Positions 8,689 through 17,888 of a stretch of 27,740 nt of DNA are shown here, piece by piece. Made by a program: the position numbers and the translations under genes. The notes below the pieces were generated by a model. The model made no database searches and was not told the DNA's origin. It saw only the letters and a program-made list of their open reading frames with translations. The stretch covers positions 386,863 through 414,602 of the forward strand of contig NW_004443692.1 of NCBI RefSeq assembly GCF_000330505.1, in the 5' to 3' direction. The stretch's first letter is position 1, and each line of letters opens with the position of its first letter. This stretch comes from Entamoeba invadens IP1 (lineage: Eukaryota; Evosea; Mastigamoebida; Endamoebidae).

Positions 8689-9819
8689 ATGGACGGGTTT
8701 AATATGATGACGGTTGCTAAGTACTTTGTTTCGTTTGAAGACTTTTTAAATTTGGAGATGGTATGCAAAAAGTTCAGATACACAACAGCCAGATTTCATT
8801 TTAATCCAATACGACTGAATTCCAAAACAAGAAAATGGTTTTCTCGTCTTGAAACTTTACATATTTGGGTTAGAGAAGATGAACATTTTACAAACGAAAA
8901 ATTCTATAAACAAGTTGTTTGGTATCCAGTCGAATACAGTGAAATTAAAAATGCAACAACTGAAACTGTTGAGTACAAAAACGTTGTGTACACAAAAAAC
9001 GATTCGGCCAATTATGGGTGTTGCATACCCACAAGCGTCAAAGTTATTGGCGCAAATTGTATGGAAAAAATGATCAATTTGATTTGCACGCACATTCCAA
9101 ACGGTGTCGAGTCTATCAAGAGAGAGGCATTTTTGCATTGCACATCACTTGTCAAAATTGGATTACCAAACAACTTAACAACTTTGGGTTCGTTCTGTTT
9201 TTCTTATTGCAAATCATTGACTTCAATAAGTCTTCCTGATAATTTGACCCGCCTCAAAGAACACACTTTTAACCAGTGTTATTCTCTTAAATCTATTCAA
9301 TTCCCATCCAATTTGGTTCAAATAGATACCAGATGTTTCCGCTTTTGTCTATCTTTGGATAACATAACAATACCAAAAACAGTTACTTCATTGGGAGAAG
9401 GTTGTTTTGCAAATTGTACTATTTTAAAGAATGTTCAGCTCGATTGTGATATTCAAGAACTAACAGACACGTGTTTTTACAATTGTTACTCACTAAAAGA
9501 AATTGCAATTCCTCAAAAAGTCACACGTCTTGGGAGGTGGTGCTTCATCAACTGTTCTTCATTAGAAAAAATTAACACCCTATCAAACATCCAAACTGTC
9601 GACGACTTTTGTTTTTGTGGTTGTTATGCACTCACTTCCATTCATCTTTCTGCGTGTCTCAAAAGTGTTGGTGACTATTGTTTTAGAAAATGTATTTCAC
9701 TCAAATCAATAACATTCAATTCAAGTGACATTTCGTTTGGGCAAGACTGCTTCCTGGAGTGCGCTTCATGTTTTCCAGTAATCGTGAACCATGATCACAA
9801 GAATTTGATCATCAAGTGA
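8689..9819 (+). CDS. BspA-type leucine-rich repeat protein (LRR_5 family)
   Basis: The product has 376 residues. Residues 1 to about 45 (MDGFNMMTVAKYFVSFEDF then NLEMVCKKF) resemble the N-terminal module common in Entamoeba BspA-like proteins and look somewhat like an F-box. After a spacer, about ten repeats of roughly 23 residues follow from about residue 145, each of the pattern CFxxCxSLxxIxxPxxVTxLG. Nearly every repeat carries CFxxC (CFSYC, CFRFC, CFANC, CFYNC, CFINC, CFCGC, CFRKC, CFLEC), giving a Cys-rich ladder. BspA-type repeats form curved surfaces for protein binding; some Entamoeba members are reported at the cell surface despite lacking a classical signal peptide, and none is seen here. 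The gene lies between two inverted copies of a diverged repeat. Its ligand is unknown. Confidence 0.88.
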   Translation: MDGFNMMTVAKYFVSFEDFLNLEMVCKKFRYTTARFHFNPIRLNSKTRKWFSRLETLHIWVREDEHFTNEKFYKQVVWYPVEYSEIKNATTETVEYKNVVYTKNDSANYGCCIPTSVKVIGANCMEKMINLICTHIPNGVESIKREAFLHCTSLVKIGLPNNLTTLGSFCFSYCKSLTSISLPDNLTRLKEHTFNQCYSLKSIQFPSNLVQIDTRCFRFCLSLDNITIPKTVTSLGEGCFANCTILKNVQLDCDIQELTDTCFYNCYSLKEIAIPQKVTRLGRWCFINCSSLEKINTLSNIQTVDDFCFCGCYALTSIHLSACLKSVGDYCFRKCISLKSITFNSSDISFGQDCFLECASCFPVIVNHDHKNLIIK

Positions 9820-10328
9820 TATTTAAAAATACTGTAACACTTCTTACATTTAACTGACTTGTTTTTTTAACACTTCATGAGCCTTTTCAATAAGATCAAT
9901 TGTTGAAAAATAAACTGTAACGAAAATTAATTATATTTATACATTGTATAAACAAATAATGTTGTTGTAGAGTCAGTCTTATAAAGTTATCTAGTGGACA
10001 AAAAATACCTTCATTTTTGTCTAAACATCGGGCATTAGGTAAAACGTGAAAAAACCCGAAACAATTGGGATGGATTTGTGGGACTGCTCCCCAAATTATT
10101 CCATTTTTTATGGTCCAAAAGGCACCAGATAACGTTAAAAGACAGACTGTATTCGATATTTTAATATTATTATTTTTGGTAGATTTAATTGCAAAAATAT
10201 AACATGTTATTATTGTCCAATCCTTCTAGAAAACTCAGTTCATTCATTTTTAGCATCAATATCATAAAACAACAACAAAAAAGTTAAATAATAACATATT
10301 CTTTACAAAACACATTTATACACTCCAT
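9820..10328. other. Intergenic region containing a MITE-like repeat
   Basis: This spacer separates the LRR gene from the convergent minus-strand orphan gene. It contains the MITE-like element at 9974-10149; the rest is AT-rich with no coding potential that I can support. Confidence 0.5.
9974..10149 (-). mobile_element. Putative MITE with CAGTCT terminal inverted repeats
   Basis: The left end reads CAGTCT (9974-9979), with GTTATCTAGTG at 9986-9996. The right end, reverse complemented, reads CAGTCT (10144-10149), with GTTATCTGGTG at 10123-10133. The two ends are therefore imperfect terminal inverted repeats of a roughly 176-bp element. The right end is preceded by TA in the reverse complement, as in Tc1/mariner insertions; the left end lacks an exact TA, so the duplication is decayed or my boundary is off. 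It is too short to code for a transposase. A related copy in the opposite orientation lies at 7228-7375. Confidence 0.45.
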
Positions 10329-11127
10329 CTACACAACTGTGTACAGATTCCTGTCTGTTGGGATAAACGCGCTTGGTGTTTCTTTCCGATGGAGTAAGTC
10401 TTCCAACGTGACTGATCCTTTAATTTTACAGTTTTGGATGTCGTCGATGAGTCTCCCCAACATATCTCCATGTGTTTTTGGAGAGAACACATTTCCGAGT
10501 GGATCGATGATTGAATCCCACACATACAAATGCATTGAGCTTATAGATGCCTTCATTGTAGTCATAGCCATGTTCAGAACAAATCCCCTTTCAATCAGTA
10601 TGAATGCCAAAAAATTGGAGAACGCGGCTTCTCTATTACGACAAATTGTGATGAGTGTTTGTGGGGCGTCTTCCTTCATCTGTGTGTCTTGATTTGCTCT
10701 ATTGAGTTTCGTGAGGTTAATTGCGATCGTATTAAATTTGAGGTTGCGCGCCTCGAAGATGATGGAGTCCATCTTCCGACAGAAAACAGTGGAAATTTCG
10801 TCGATCATTTGTTGAGAATACACCTTCCGTTGGAAGACCGCTTCCTTCCCAATCAACACTTTAAGCGCATAATTTGACTGTTTTGCGCCTTTGAATGTGA
10901 TTGCCCCACCCGCGAATAAAAAGTGGTAGACGAGCATTGCTGTCGACCTTGCTTTCTTGCACCTTGAGCGGAAGTTGTTCAGTTTCTTGCGGTCCATCGA
11001 AGAGTGGACCTTTTAAGTTATTAGGTATTTTTTCAGAAGCTATATTTACTGTCTTGAATGAATTCCCATACAGTTCGTGGTGCCAATCAAAGCCTTTTTT
11101 AATCATAATTCCACTTTTCTTTCTCAT
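10329..11127 (-). CDS. Hypothetical gene, disrupted frame (40-nt intron or frameshift)
   Basis: Two overlapping minus-strand frames appear to encode one protein. The upstream frame has its first ATG at 11125-11127 (MRKKSGIMIKKGFDWHHELY); the downstream frame is open to 10329. Removing 11010-11049 (GTAAAT to AAAAG, 40 nt, AT-rich, with CTAATAAC near its 3' end) joins them in frame as GNSFKT-VHSSMDRKK and gives 252 residues. The donor is not the GTTTGT used elsewhere in this window, and 40 nt is short, so a frameshift in the TTAAAAGG run (pseudogene or sequencing error) is equally possible. The protein is basic at its N-terminus (KKLNNFRSRCKKARS), then mixed helical. I recognise no domain. Confidence 0.5.
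11010..11049 (-). other. Candidate 40-nt intron (or frameshift zone)
   Basis: Read on the minus strand it begins GTAAAT and ends AAAAG, with a branch-like CTAATAAC 9 to 16 bases from its end. Its removal keeps phase 0 between the two frames. Its short length and atypical donor make a mutation or sequencing error a serious alternative. Confidence 0.3.
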
Positions 11128-12196
11128 AACTGTCTCTAAAATATGAAATATGTCGGGTATGTGTTCCGTTTGACAAATCCGGTTAACTGGTAGATTACAA
11201 GTCAAACATAAATAATAAGAAATCCTTTTATACTATTACGAAACTATATTTTTACTTTTGATGACATTTTTGTAAAGTTGTTTAAAAAGCAATTCTATTA
11301 ATACGGTACTTTTAGAGGTTTTTAAATCATGGCATTTCTCACTCTTTATTACAATTTTGTTATTTTAACTTCATTTCCCGTATTTTGCGACTTATTGGTA
11401 CTATTATAAGTAAAAGGTAATGATATAAATTAAAACATAAAATTGCCGCAAAAATTGTAAGAAGTTGCTTTAATCATAATTTTGGGAATCGCAAATGCCA
11501 TAAAAAAAATAGTGATTGGTATAAAAAACTAATGTTAAAAATTTTATAATAAAAATAAAGTTAAAATTATTAAGTTGTTTATAATAGTTATATGGTTGAT
11601 TGTAATACTTTTAAAAAGAAAAAAAAATATTTGTTTAAAAACAATTTTTTAATTAAAAATAAATAAAACAAAATAATATTATTTTAGAAAAATTAATTTA
11701 ATTAAATATTGTAATTTTACTATAATAATATAGTAAAATAATAGTAATTTTCTTAAAATTTTTTATTAATAGAGTTTGTTTGATTTAACCAAAAACACAA
11801 CAATTTTAGATTTTTTTTTCAATGAATTCATTCATTTATGAAAGTTCAAACACATTTTTAAAACAACACCCATAAGCTCTTAAATACAGAACGCGATCAA
11901 ATAAACAACTTTTACTCATGTATTTATGTTGTTCTAATTCTTATGCAAGGTTAATGAAAAGGTGTCTATGCTTATTTATTGTAATTTTTCTTCTTTAGAG
12001 TTTTAACATGTTTAGAATTGCAACTCTAAACTGTGTTCATGTGTAGTAATTTAAAATTTATCAACAATAAATACATAAAAACGATTGTTTAACAATTAAA
12101 TAATAATAATTATATTTTTTTTATATTTTTTATTATTGTTATTATTATAAAAATATTATTAAATACTATAGTATTTTTCTGATAATTAAATAAAAA
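11128..12196. other. Gene-poor AT-rich region
   Basis: Roughly 1.07 kb upstream of the orphan gene, dominated by A/T tracts and TAATA-type simple sequence. The frame of the orphan gene stays open to about 11205 but has no ATG there. I see no gene, RNA or clear regulatory motif. Confidence 0.5.
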
Positions 12197-12429
12197 AATA
12201 AATAGAGTTGGTGGAAAAAAGTCCAGCTCNNNNNNNNNNNNNNNNNNNNNNNNNNNNNNNNNNNNNNNNNNNNNNNNNNNNNNNNNNNNNNNNNNNNNNN
12301 NNNNNNNNNNNNNNNNNNNNNNNNNNNNNCCGAAAAAAAAAAAAATAGAAACTAATAATGAATGGTTGTTTACAATAAAATATTGTTATTTTTACCAAGC
12401 TGGACTTTTTTCCACCAACTCTATTTATT
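12197..12429. mobile_element. Putative DNA transposon with 32-bp terminal inverted repeats, interior lost in an assembly gap
   Basis: The bases at 12197-12228 are the exact reverse complement of 12398-12429 (core GAGTTGGTGGAAAAAAGTCC). Between the arms lie 100 Ns (12230-12329) and about 70 AT-rich bases. TA lies next to the GAGTTGG core on both outer sides, which would suit a Tc1/mariner-type insertion if the true terminus is the GAG. Exactly 100 Ns is the usual placeholder for a gap of unknown size, so a full-length transposase gene could be missing here. Without the interior the family cannot be assigned; a simple inverted repeat that broke the assembly is the alternative. Confidence 0.6.
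12230..12329. other. Assembly gap (100 N)
   Basis: A run of exactly 100 undetermined bases, most likely a scaffold gap of unknown true length located inside an inverted repeat. Confidence 0.97.
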
Positions 12430-12696
12430 ATTTACAAATCATAAAATATAATTAATAATAAAAAAACTAATAAATATAATAAACATTGATATTAAAAAAA
12501 TGCACACAATTTGAATTCTCGTGGTATCTTAATCTAATACATTATAACAATTATAGTAAATGATTTCAACATTGATGAAACTGAAAAAAAAATCACCAAT
12601 GATTTTTAATAAAAAAAATTAATGATGTTTATAATCAAAAACATCAACATTAAAACATTACAATTTACGAAATTGTTTGTTATCTTAATATATCAA

Positions 12697-13356
12697 ATGG
12701 CTTATTCACAAAAACAAATCAATGATTTTCTTCAATACTATATGAGCACTATAATCCAACAAGACTCCCAAGCTAACCAACAAAATCCACCACAACACTC
12801 AAACAACCCCATCGCCATTGATTTCGATAAAGTTGTTGCAGACAATATCCCTAAACTTCAAGAATGGACTCCTTTTAAGACATATGAAAGAATATACGAC
12901 TCAAAGACTGACTGCACACTCAATTCTTTTGTGAAGGCGGTGATGCACAAGGAAAATGTATTTGTGATTCTTAACGACACGTTTGGAAATGTTTTTGGTG
13001 GTTTTGCTAAACGGCCAATTGTTAACTTAGCAGACACGACAAGGTATACTGAAAACTATGATGTCGACCATTATTTGTTTGTTCTTTTCAGAGATGGCAG
13101 AAACACAGAACAAAAAATGTTTAGAGCGTCGCAAAATGGTTCTGGATTCTTTATATACTCAAATGGAACATTTTGGCTTGATATCGGAAACCATTTGGGA
13201 AGAATATGTGTCACCACTCCTGGCACTAACCAATCTTATAACAGAAATTTGAAATCAGCTTATCAAGGCATAGAAGAGACAGACGTTAATGGTTTAAATG
13301 GTATGTTCCAAACTTATACAGTCGATAGGATTATTGTCTTAAAGACTGAAATCTAA
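12697..13356 (+). CDS. TLDc-domain protein (219 aa)
   Basis: I chose the ATG at 12697 (MAYSQKQINDFLQYY) because the 25 codons from the in-frame ATG at 12622 are very AT-rich and look non-coding. Residues 1 to about 55 are Gln/Asn-rich and hydrophilic. The TLDc domain follows: WTPFKTYERIYDSKTD, then FVKAVMHKENVFVILND and GNVFGGF, a YLFVLF beta strand, and a C-terminal YTVDRIIVL strand that matches the usual end of these domains. GNVFGGF is close to the NVFGGY-like signature of Entamoeba TLDc proteins. The function of this family in Entamoeba is unknown; TLDc proteins elsewhere act in oxidative-stress resistance and V-ATPase regulation. It lies just downstream of a transposon-like repeat and assembly gap. 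Confidence 0.82.
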   Translation: MAYSQKQINDFLQYYMSTIIQQDSQANQQNPPQHSNNPIAIDFDKVVADNIPKLQEWTPFKTYERIYDSKTDCTLNSFVKAVMHKENVFVILNDTFGNVFGGFAKRPIVNLADTTRYTENYDVDHYLFVLFRDGRNTEQKMFRASQNGSGFFIYSNGTFWLDIGNHLGRICVTTPGTNQSYNRNLKSAYQGIEETDVNGLNGMFQTYTVDRIIVLKTEI

Positions 13357-14025
13357 TTCTTTTGCATTCATTTTATTTTAATTATTATAATAAGTATATT
13401 ATAATAATTTAATTTTCCTTTTATAACAATTAATCTATTTGTTTATCAATAAGTTTAAAATAAAAATATTAAATTAGAAAAGTAATTTAATTAGTAGAAT
13501 TAATATTAATTAAATAAATTAGAAAAAAATAAAAAAATAAAATGTGTAAAGGTTCTTTGTTTATCTTTCCAAATTGACTGATTTGTTGAAAAACAAACTA
13601 AATTTATTTACTATAATTAATTATTTAAATATATACAAAACAAAAAAATACTAGAATTATAACTATTTATTAAGTTACTTTCTTTCAGTTTGTAGTTTTC
13701 AACTTTTAAATTCAATGGATTTTTGTATAAAACTCAATGATCTGAATTATACTGAATATTTATTTTATAATTTATGAATAGTAAAAAACTCATTTAAGTT
13801 TAAGTTTGTAAAAAAAAAAAAGAAAATGTCAAAGTCTCAAAATAGCTTTGAGTCATAAAACAATCCAATAAGTATAATAAAAGTATTACCACATAATAGT
13901 AAAACACACACCCATAAGAAATTGAAGTCAAAACGTTTATAACGTACAATTTCCAAGAGCAGTGGAAGTGAAATCAAAGAAAACTCGAAAAAGGAACTGA
14001 AGAAATCAATTTTGAAGCAAACAAG
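13357..14025. other. Intergenic AT-rich region
   Basis: About 670 bases between two plus-strand genes. The first half is A/T simple sequence; the last 100 bases before 14026 are purine-rich and likely hold the promoter and short 5' UTR. No gene is visible. Confidence 0.5.
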
Positions 14026-14682
14026 ATGGAAGGTTCAAACAGTGAAGACAAAGCTAAACCGCCTGGGGAGCGCGAAGAAAAGAGTGACGAACCCCCTCTC
14101 CTACACAACAGAAAACCTTTCTTTTTATCGAAGAGGAAGTCCAAATCGTACGAATCGCAGATCCAAGGTGTGTTGTTAAGATTGCTGATAATGCGTGGGT
14201 ACCGAGTTGTAGTAAAAAAGCCAAAGATCGCGAAGAAGTCGCTTCCGTTTTTGACGATCTTGTCGCTCCATCGCGAGACACAAACGATTTACTTCAAAAA
14301 GGAGTTGGAGGACAGATGTAAACAACTCGAGTCAAAGAAAGAAGGCCTTTCGGGCTATTCCCATCAAAAGGTCATGAAGTACACACAACGAAATCGAATT
14401 GCGCTCACGTGTAATTACTTACTTAAACTCCTCTGTGAAGACAACTTTGCGTATAAAGAGCGGAAGTCCAAAGAAAGTATCGAGACTGTTCAACTTGTTA
14501 AATTCAGTGAGTTATGGTCTGAGAAGTGGGGGGTGTGTGTATGCGACAGAGATATTGTAAGAATAGGTGAAGACATGATAGCGTTCATAACTGAAACCTT
14601 CGACAAAGTTGGCTGTGAACAAATTGTCTTTGGAAAGGAATATTACTATGGGTATGAGTCTATCAATCACCTTGAGATTTAA
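14026..14682 (+). CDS. Hypothetical protein (218 aa)
   Basis: I do not recognise this protein. It starts at ATG 14026 (MEGSNSEDKAKPPGEREEKS) with a charged, probably disordered N-terminus of about 45 residues. Next comes a basic region (LSKRKSKSYESQIQGVLLRL), a Lys-rich RVVVKKPKIAKKS segment, then helical stretches and a Cys-containing WGVCVCDRD motif, ending in an aromatic GKEYYYGYESINHLEI tail. The pI is likely high. No membrane segment or signal peptide is seen. A nucleic-acid-binding role is possible from its basicity, but this is weak inference. It is followed by a 505-base spacer and the V-ATPase subunit a gene on the same strand. Confidence 0.68.
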   Translation: MEGSNSEDKAKPPGEREEKSDEPPLLHNRKPFFLSKRKSKSYESQIQGVLLRLLIMRGYRVVVKKPKIAKKSLPFLTILSLHRETQTIYFKKELEDRCKQLESKKEGLSGYSHQKVMKYTQRNRIALTCNYLLKLLCEDNFAYKERKSKESIETVQLVKFSELWSEKWGVCVCDRDIVRIGEDMIAFITETFDKVGCEQIVFGKEYYYGYESINHLEI

Positions 14683-15187
14683 AGACATCAAGAAATTGAC
14701 TTTTCTTATTTATTTGGTTTTTTTTGATTTGAAAGAGGCTTAGCTTTTGGTTCTTTTTACTACTGAATGTCACATCTCTCAAATACTAGTTGTTCTTCTT
14801 TTTTTTATTATATATATTATTAATATTAATATATAATAGTTATAATATCGTATTGTAACAGAAACTATTCAATGGTTTCAATTTTAGTTTTTGAATCTAT
14901 TAAAAAATCAATCTGTCATTAATTAATGTAATTCTATAAACAAATTTTATTTAATAATTCAGGAAATGAAGACTACAAAGTTCCTCATAAGTATATCAAA
15001 CTTATCAAATGAACTGAAAATATGTGAATTAAAAATGGAGTTTCACAATAGTAAAAATATAGTAAAATAGTTATAAAAAGTTAGTAATACAAACGAGTTG
15101 AAAGAGGAGAGAGCAAGTCAAGTCCTTAAATGACGAATGTGTGTCGGTTTTTGAACTTCAAAAATTTTAAAAGCAAAGAGGAGAGGA
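14683..15187. other. Intergenic region upstream of V-ATPase subunit a
   Basis: AT-rich spacer with a T-rich tract after the upstream stop codon and a purine-rich run (GAAAGAGGAGAGAGCAAG) about 70 to 90 bases before the next ATG. It holds no open frame worth reporting. Confidence 0.45.
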
Positions 15188-17770
15188 ATGGGGGAGATGT
15201 TTCGAGGCCGAGAAATGTCGCTTGGGCAAATCATAGTCCCGACGACGATATGTATAGAGACTGCTGAGCGTTTAGGCCGTCTTGGGTTGATTCAATTTTA
15301 CGACTTGAACGATAACACGTTAAGCTTTGATCGAAGGTTTGTCAACGAAATTAAACGATGTGAAGAAATTGAACGGATCCTTCGAGTCTTTGAAGAGACA
15401 TTGCACTTTGAGGAAGACCGCCCGGGATTTAATAAACTTTTTAAACGAACCAAACTACTTGAAGAGAAGTCTTTGTTTATTGGACAACAAGAGAATGAAA
15501 CATTGTCGTCGGAACAATTAGTTCTCGAACTCACGCGACAAGAAAATGAATTGAAACAAATGACTTCTGATGTAGCGACTGCTGAACGCGCGATAGACAC
15601 TGTTAAAGAGTCGATTAAAGTGACTGAAGTGATCGGGGATATGTTAGGTGAGATGAAAGACTTAATGATAGCAGATACATTGAAATATGTAGTTGGTGTA
15701 TGTGATGCCAATCGATGGGAAACGTTACGACTTTTAATATGGAGAGTCTCACGAGGATTTGCAATAGTTCGGTCGACGGGGTTAGACACTGGAAGAACCG
15801 TATTTGCCATATTTGTTCAAGGCGATGAAGTATTAGCCAAATTACATATGGTCTGTTCAATGGCCACGGTTCGAATGTTTGACAAAATCCCAATAGAAAC
15901 ATCAGAAAGAACACAATTCTTCATCGAGAGAGAAAAGGAACTTTCAGAGATGTCAGACATCTTCACTGGAGCTTTGGAAACCAAAAGACAGTGCTTGAAA
16001 ATTATAGCAGATAATATTAATATGTGGAAGAGTACAATTGCTAGAGAACGCGATGTCTACTTCACTTTAAATATGTTCCACGTCGACGCAGGACATTCCC
16101 ATTTGTGCGGAGAGGGGTGGTTCCCCACTGACCAATTTTCAACTATCACAAGTGCTCTCGAAGAGGTTTCAGGCCCTATTAAACCACTTTTTGGAGTCAT
16201 TCAACCTGGGCCTGGGATAGTTCCACCAACGTTTATAGAAACGTCACAATATTCTCAGTCTGCACAAGATTTGTGTGAGTCGTATAGTATTCCAAAATAT
16301 GGAGAAGTGAATCCTGGGTTTCTTTATTTGGTCACATTTCCATGGCTCTTTGGGATCATGTTTGGAGATGTTGGTCATGGTATCATAGTGACACTCTTTG
16401 CATTAGCACTCATTGTTTTCCAACGAAAGTTAAAGAGTATGGAACTCAACGAAATCGTGTTGATGTTGTTTGATGCGAGGTGGATGCTCTTAGCGATGGG
16501 GATGTTTTCAATTTATGTTGGACTGCTTTATAACGAGTGTTTTGGTATTGCATTTGACATCTTCGGAACTGCATGGGACAAACAAGGCGAACAATATTAT
16601 GAGAAGAGTTCAAGTGGGTATGTGTATCCGTTTGGAGTTGATCCCATTTGGAAGAGTTCGAATAATGAGTTATACTTCTATAATTCACTGAAAATGAAAT
16701 TGGCGATATTAGTCGGTGTAGTGCAGATGACTGTTGGTATTTGGATCTCATTGATCAACCACATTCACTTCAAAAACTTGTTAGATGTGGTCTTTAGGTT
16801 CATGCCAGAAATCACTTTCATGACATGTACCTTTGGCTATTTATGTTTCTTAATACTTGTGAAATGGATCCATTTCATTCCGAATGCTCCAATGATCACA
16901 AACGTCTTCTTGGAGATGTTCCAGAACTATGGCGTAGTCACTCCACCTAATCGCATGTATGCGGGACAGAGTGGGATACAACCAATATTATTTGTATTAA
17001 CAGTCATCTCTGTGTTGTTAATGTTAATTCCAAAGCCTATCATTGTCATCCTTTTGAAAAGGAAAGACCGAATGCGAGTGGAGAATGGTGAAAATAAGGA
17101 TGATTATTATCAAGAATTTAAGCCTGAAAACAACGACTTTATAGTGGAGAATGCATTTGATAAGCCCGAAGACATCCCATATTTGGAAAAGACTCAAAAT
17201 TTCGAAATGGATAATCAAATCGAGCAAAGCGCGTTACTGAGCGATCAAAAGCTGAACGACATGAATAAAGTGAATGATGACTTCTTCGAGCCTAAAGCGC
17301 CACGTATCCAGTCAAGTCGATTGAAAGACGTTTGGTTCAGAAAGGACGCGACGTATCATTTTGATGAGAAAGAGTGGATCAGAGTCAAAGACGATCCTGA
17401 CGACGAAGAAGGAAACACCATTCTTGAGATTTTCATTTTCAACACAATTCATGCAATTGAGTTTGTTTTGGGGTGTATTTCTAACACCGCATCATACTTA
17501 AGACTTTGGGCTTTGTCTCTTGCACATGCACAACTCTCTGCCGTGTTTTTGGAGTACGTCTTTTATCTGTTACTTGGCCTGAACAATTGTATTACAACCT
17601 TCTTTGGGTTTGCGGTGTTTGCGATGATCACGTTGGGCATTCTCATAGGGATGGAGTCGCTCTCTGCATTCTTACACACTTTAAGACTTCATTGGGTCGA
17701 GTTCCAGAATAAGTTTTATCTTGGTGATGGTGTTCGATTCGTCCCGTTTGCCTTTAAACCTACACATTAA
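15188..17770 (+). CDS. V-type H+-ATPase subunit a (V0 sector)
   Basis: The product of 860 residues matches the full length of V-ATPase subunit a (Vph1/Stv1 type, usually 800 to 850). It forms the proton half-channels of the V0 sector and helps acidify vacuoles, phagosomes and lysosomes. The N-terminus carries the conserved pattern FRGREMSLGQIIVP then GRLGLIQFYDLN, followed by a cytosolic coiled-coil part up to about 375. The membrane part starts with FPWLFGIMFGDVGHG near 384 and has about eight hydrophobic segments. A charged loop spans about 624-740. The C-terminal HAIEFVLGCISNTASYLRLW contains Arg772, equivalent to the essential arginine of yeast Vph1 (R735). No introns are needed. It converges with the CPBF-like gene, with 118 bases between the stops. 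The start could also be Met4. Confidence 0.97.
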   Translation: MGEMFRGREMSLGQIIVPTTICIETAERLGRLGLIQFYDLNDNTLSFDRRFVNEIKRCEEIERILRVFEETLHFEEDRPGFNKLFKRTKLLEEKSLFIGQQENETLSSEQLVLELTRQENELKQMTSDVATAERAIDTVKESIKVTEVIGDMLGEMKDLMIADTLKYVVGVCDANRWETLRLLIWRVSRGFAIVRSTGLDTGRTVFAIFVQGDEVLAKLHMVCSMATVRMFDKIPIETSERTQFFIEREKELSEMSDIFTGALETKRQCLKIIADNINMWKSTIARERDVYFTLNMFHVDAGHSHLCGEGWFPTDQFSTITSALEEVSGPIKPLFGVIQPGPGIVPPTFIETSQYSQSAQDLCESYSIPKYGEVNPGFLYLVTFPWLFGIMFGDVGHGIIVTLFALALIVFQRKLKSMELNEIVLMLFDARWMLLAMGMFSIYVGLLYNECFGIAFDIFGTAWDKQGEQYYEKSSSGYVYPFGVDPIWKSSNNELYFYNSLKMKLAILVGVVQMTVGIWISLINHIHFKNLLDVVFRFMPEITFMTCTFGYLCFLILVKWIHFIPNAPMITNVFLEMFQNYGVVTPPNRMYAGQSGIQPILFVLTVISVLLMLIPKPIIVILLKRKDRMRVENGENKDDYYQEFKPENNDFIVENAFDKPEDIPYLEKTQNFEMDNQIEQSALLSDQKLNDMNKVNDDFFEPKAPRIQSSRLKDVWFRKDATYHFDEKEWIRVKDDPDDEEGNTILEIFIFNTIHAIEFVLGCISNTASYLRLWALSLAHAQLSAVFLEYVFYLLLGLNNCITTFFGFAVFAMITLGILIGMESLSAFLHTLRLHWVEFQNKFYLGDGVRFVPFAFKPTH

Positions 17771-17888
17771 TTCGTTTCTATTTCTTCTTCGTTTCCAATC
17801 AATGAATAATTTTATAAGAATGATAAAACTATAATTTATAATATTAATTATTCTATATTATAGCAACCCAACAAGAAATGAAAAATTC

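Noticed and set aside
12186..12398. A minus-strand open frame through the N run
   Set aside because: It exists only because undetermined bases cannot contain a stop; the flanking residues come from the inverted repeat arms.
15298..15810. 170-codon minus-strand frame inside the V-ATPase gene
   Set aside because: It is a shadow of the strongly conserved subunit a coding sequence.
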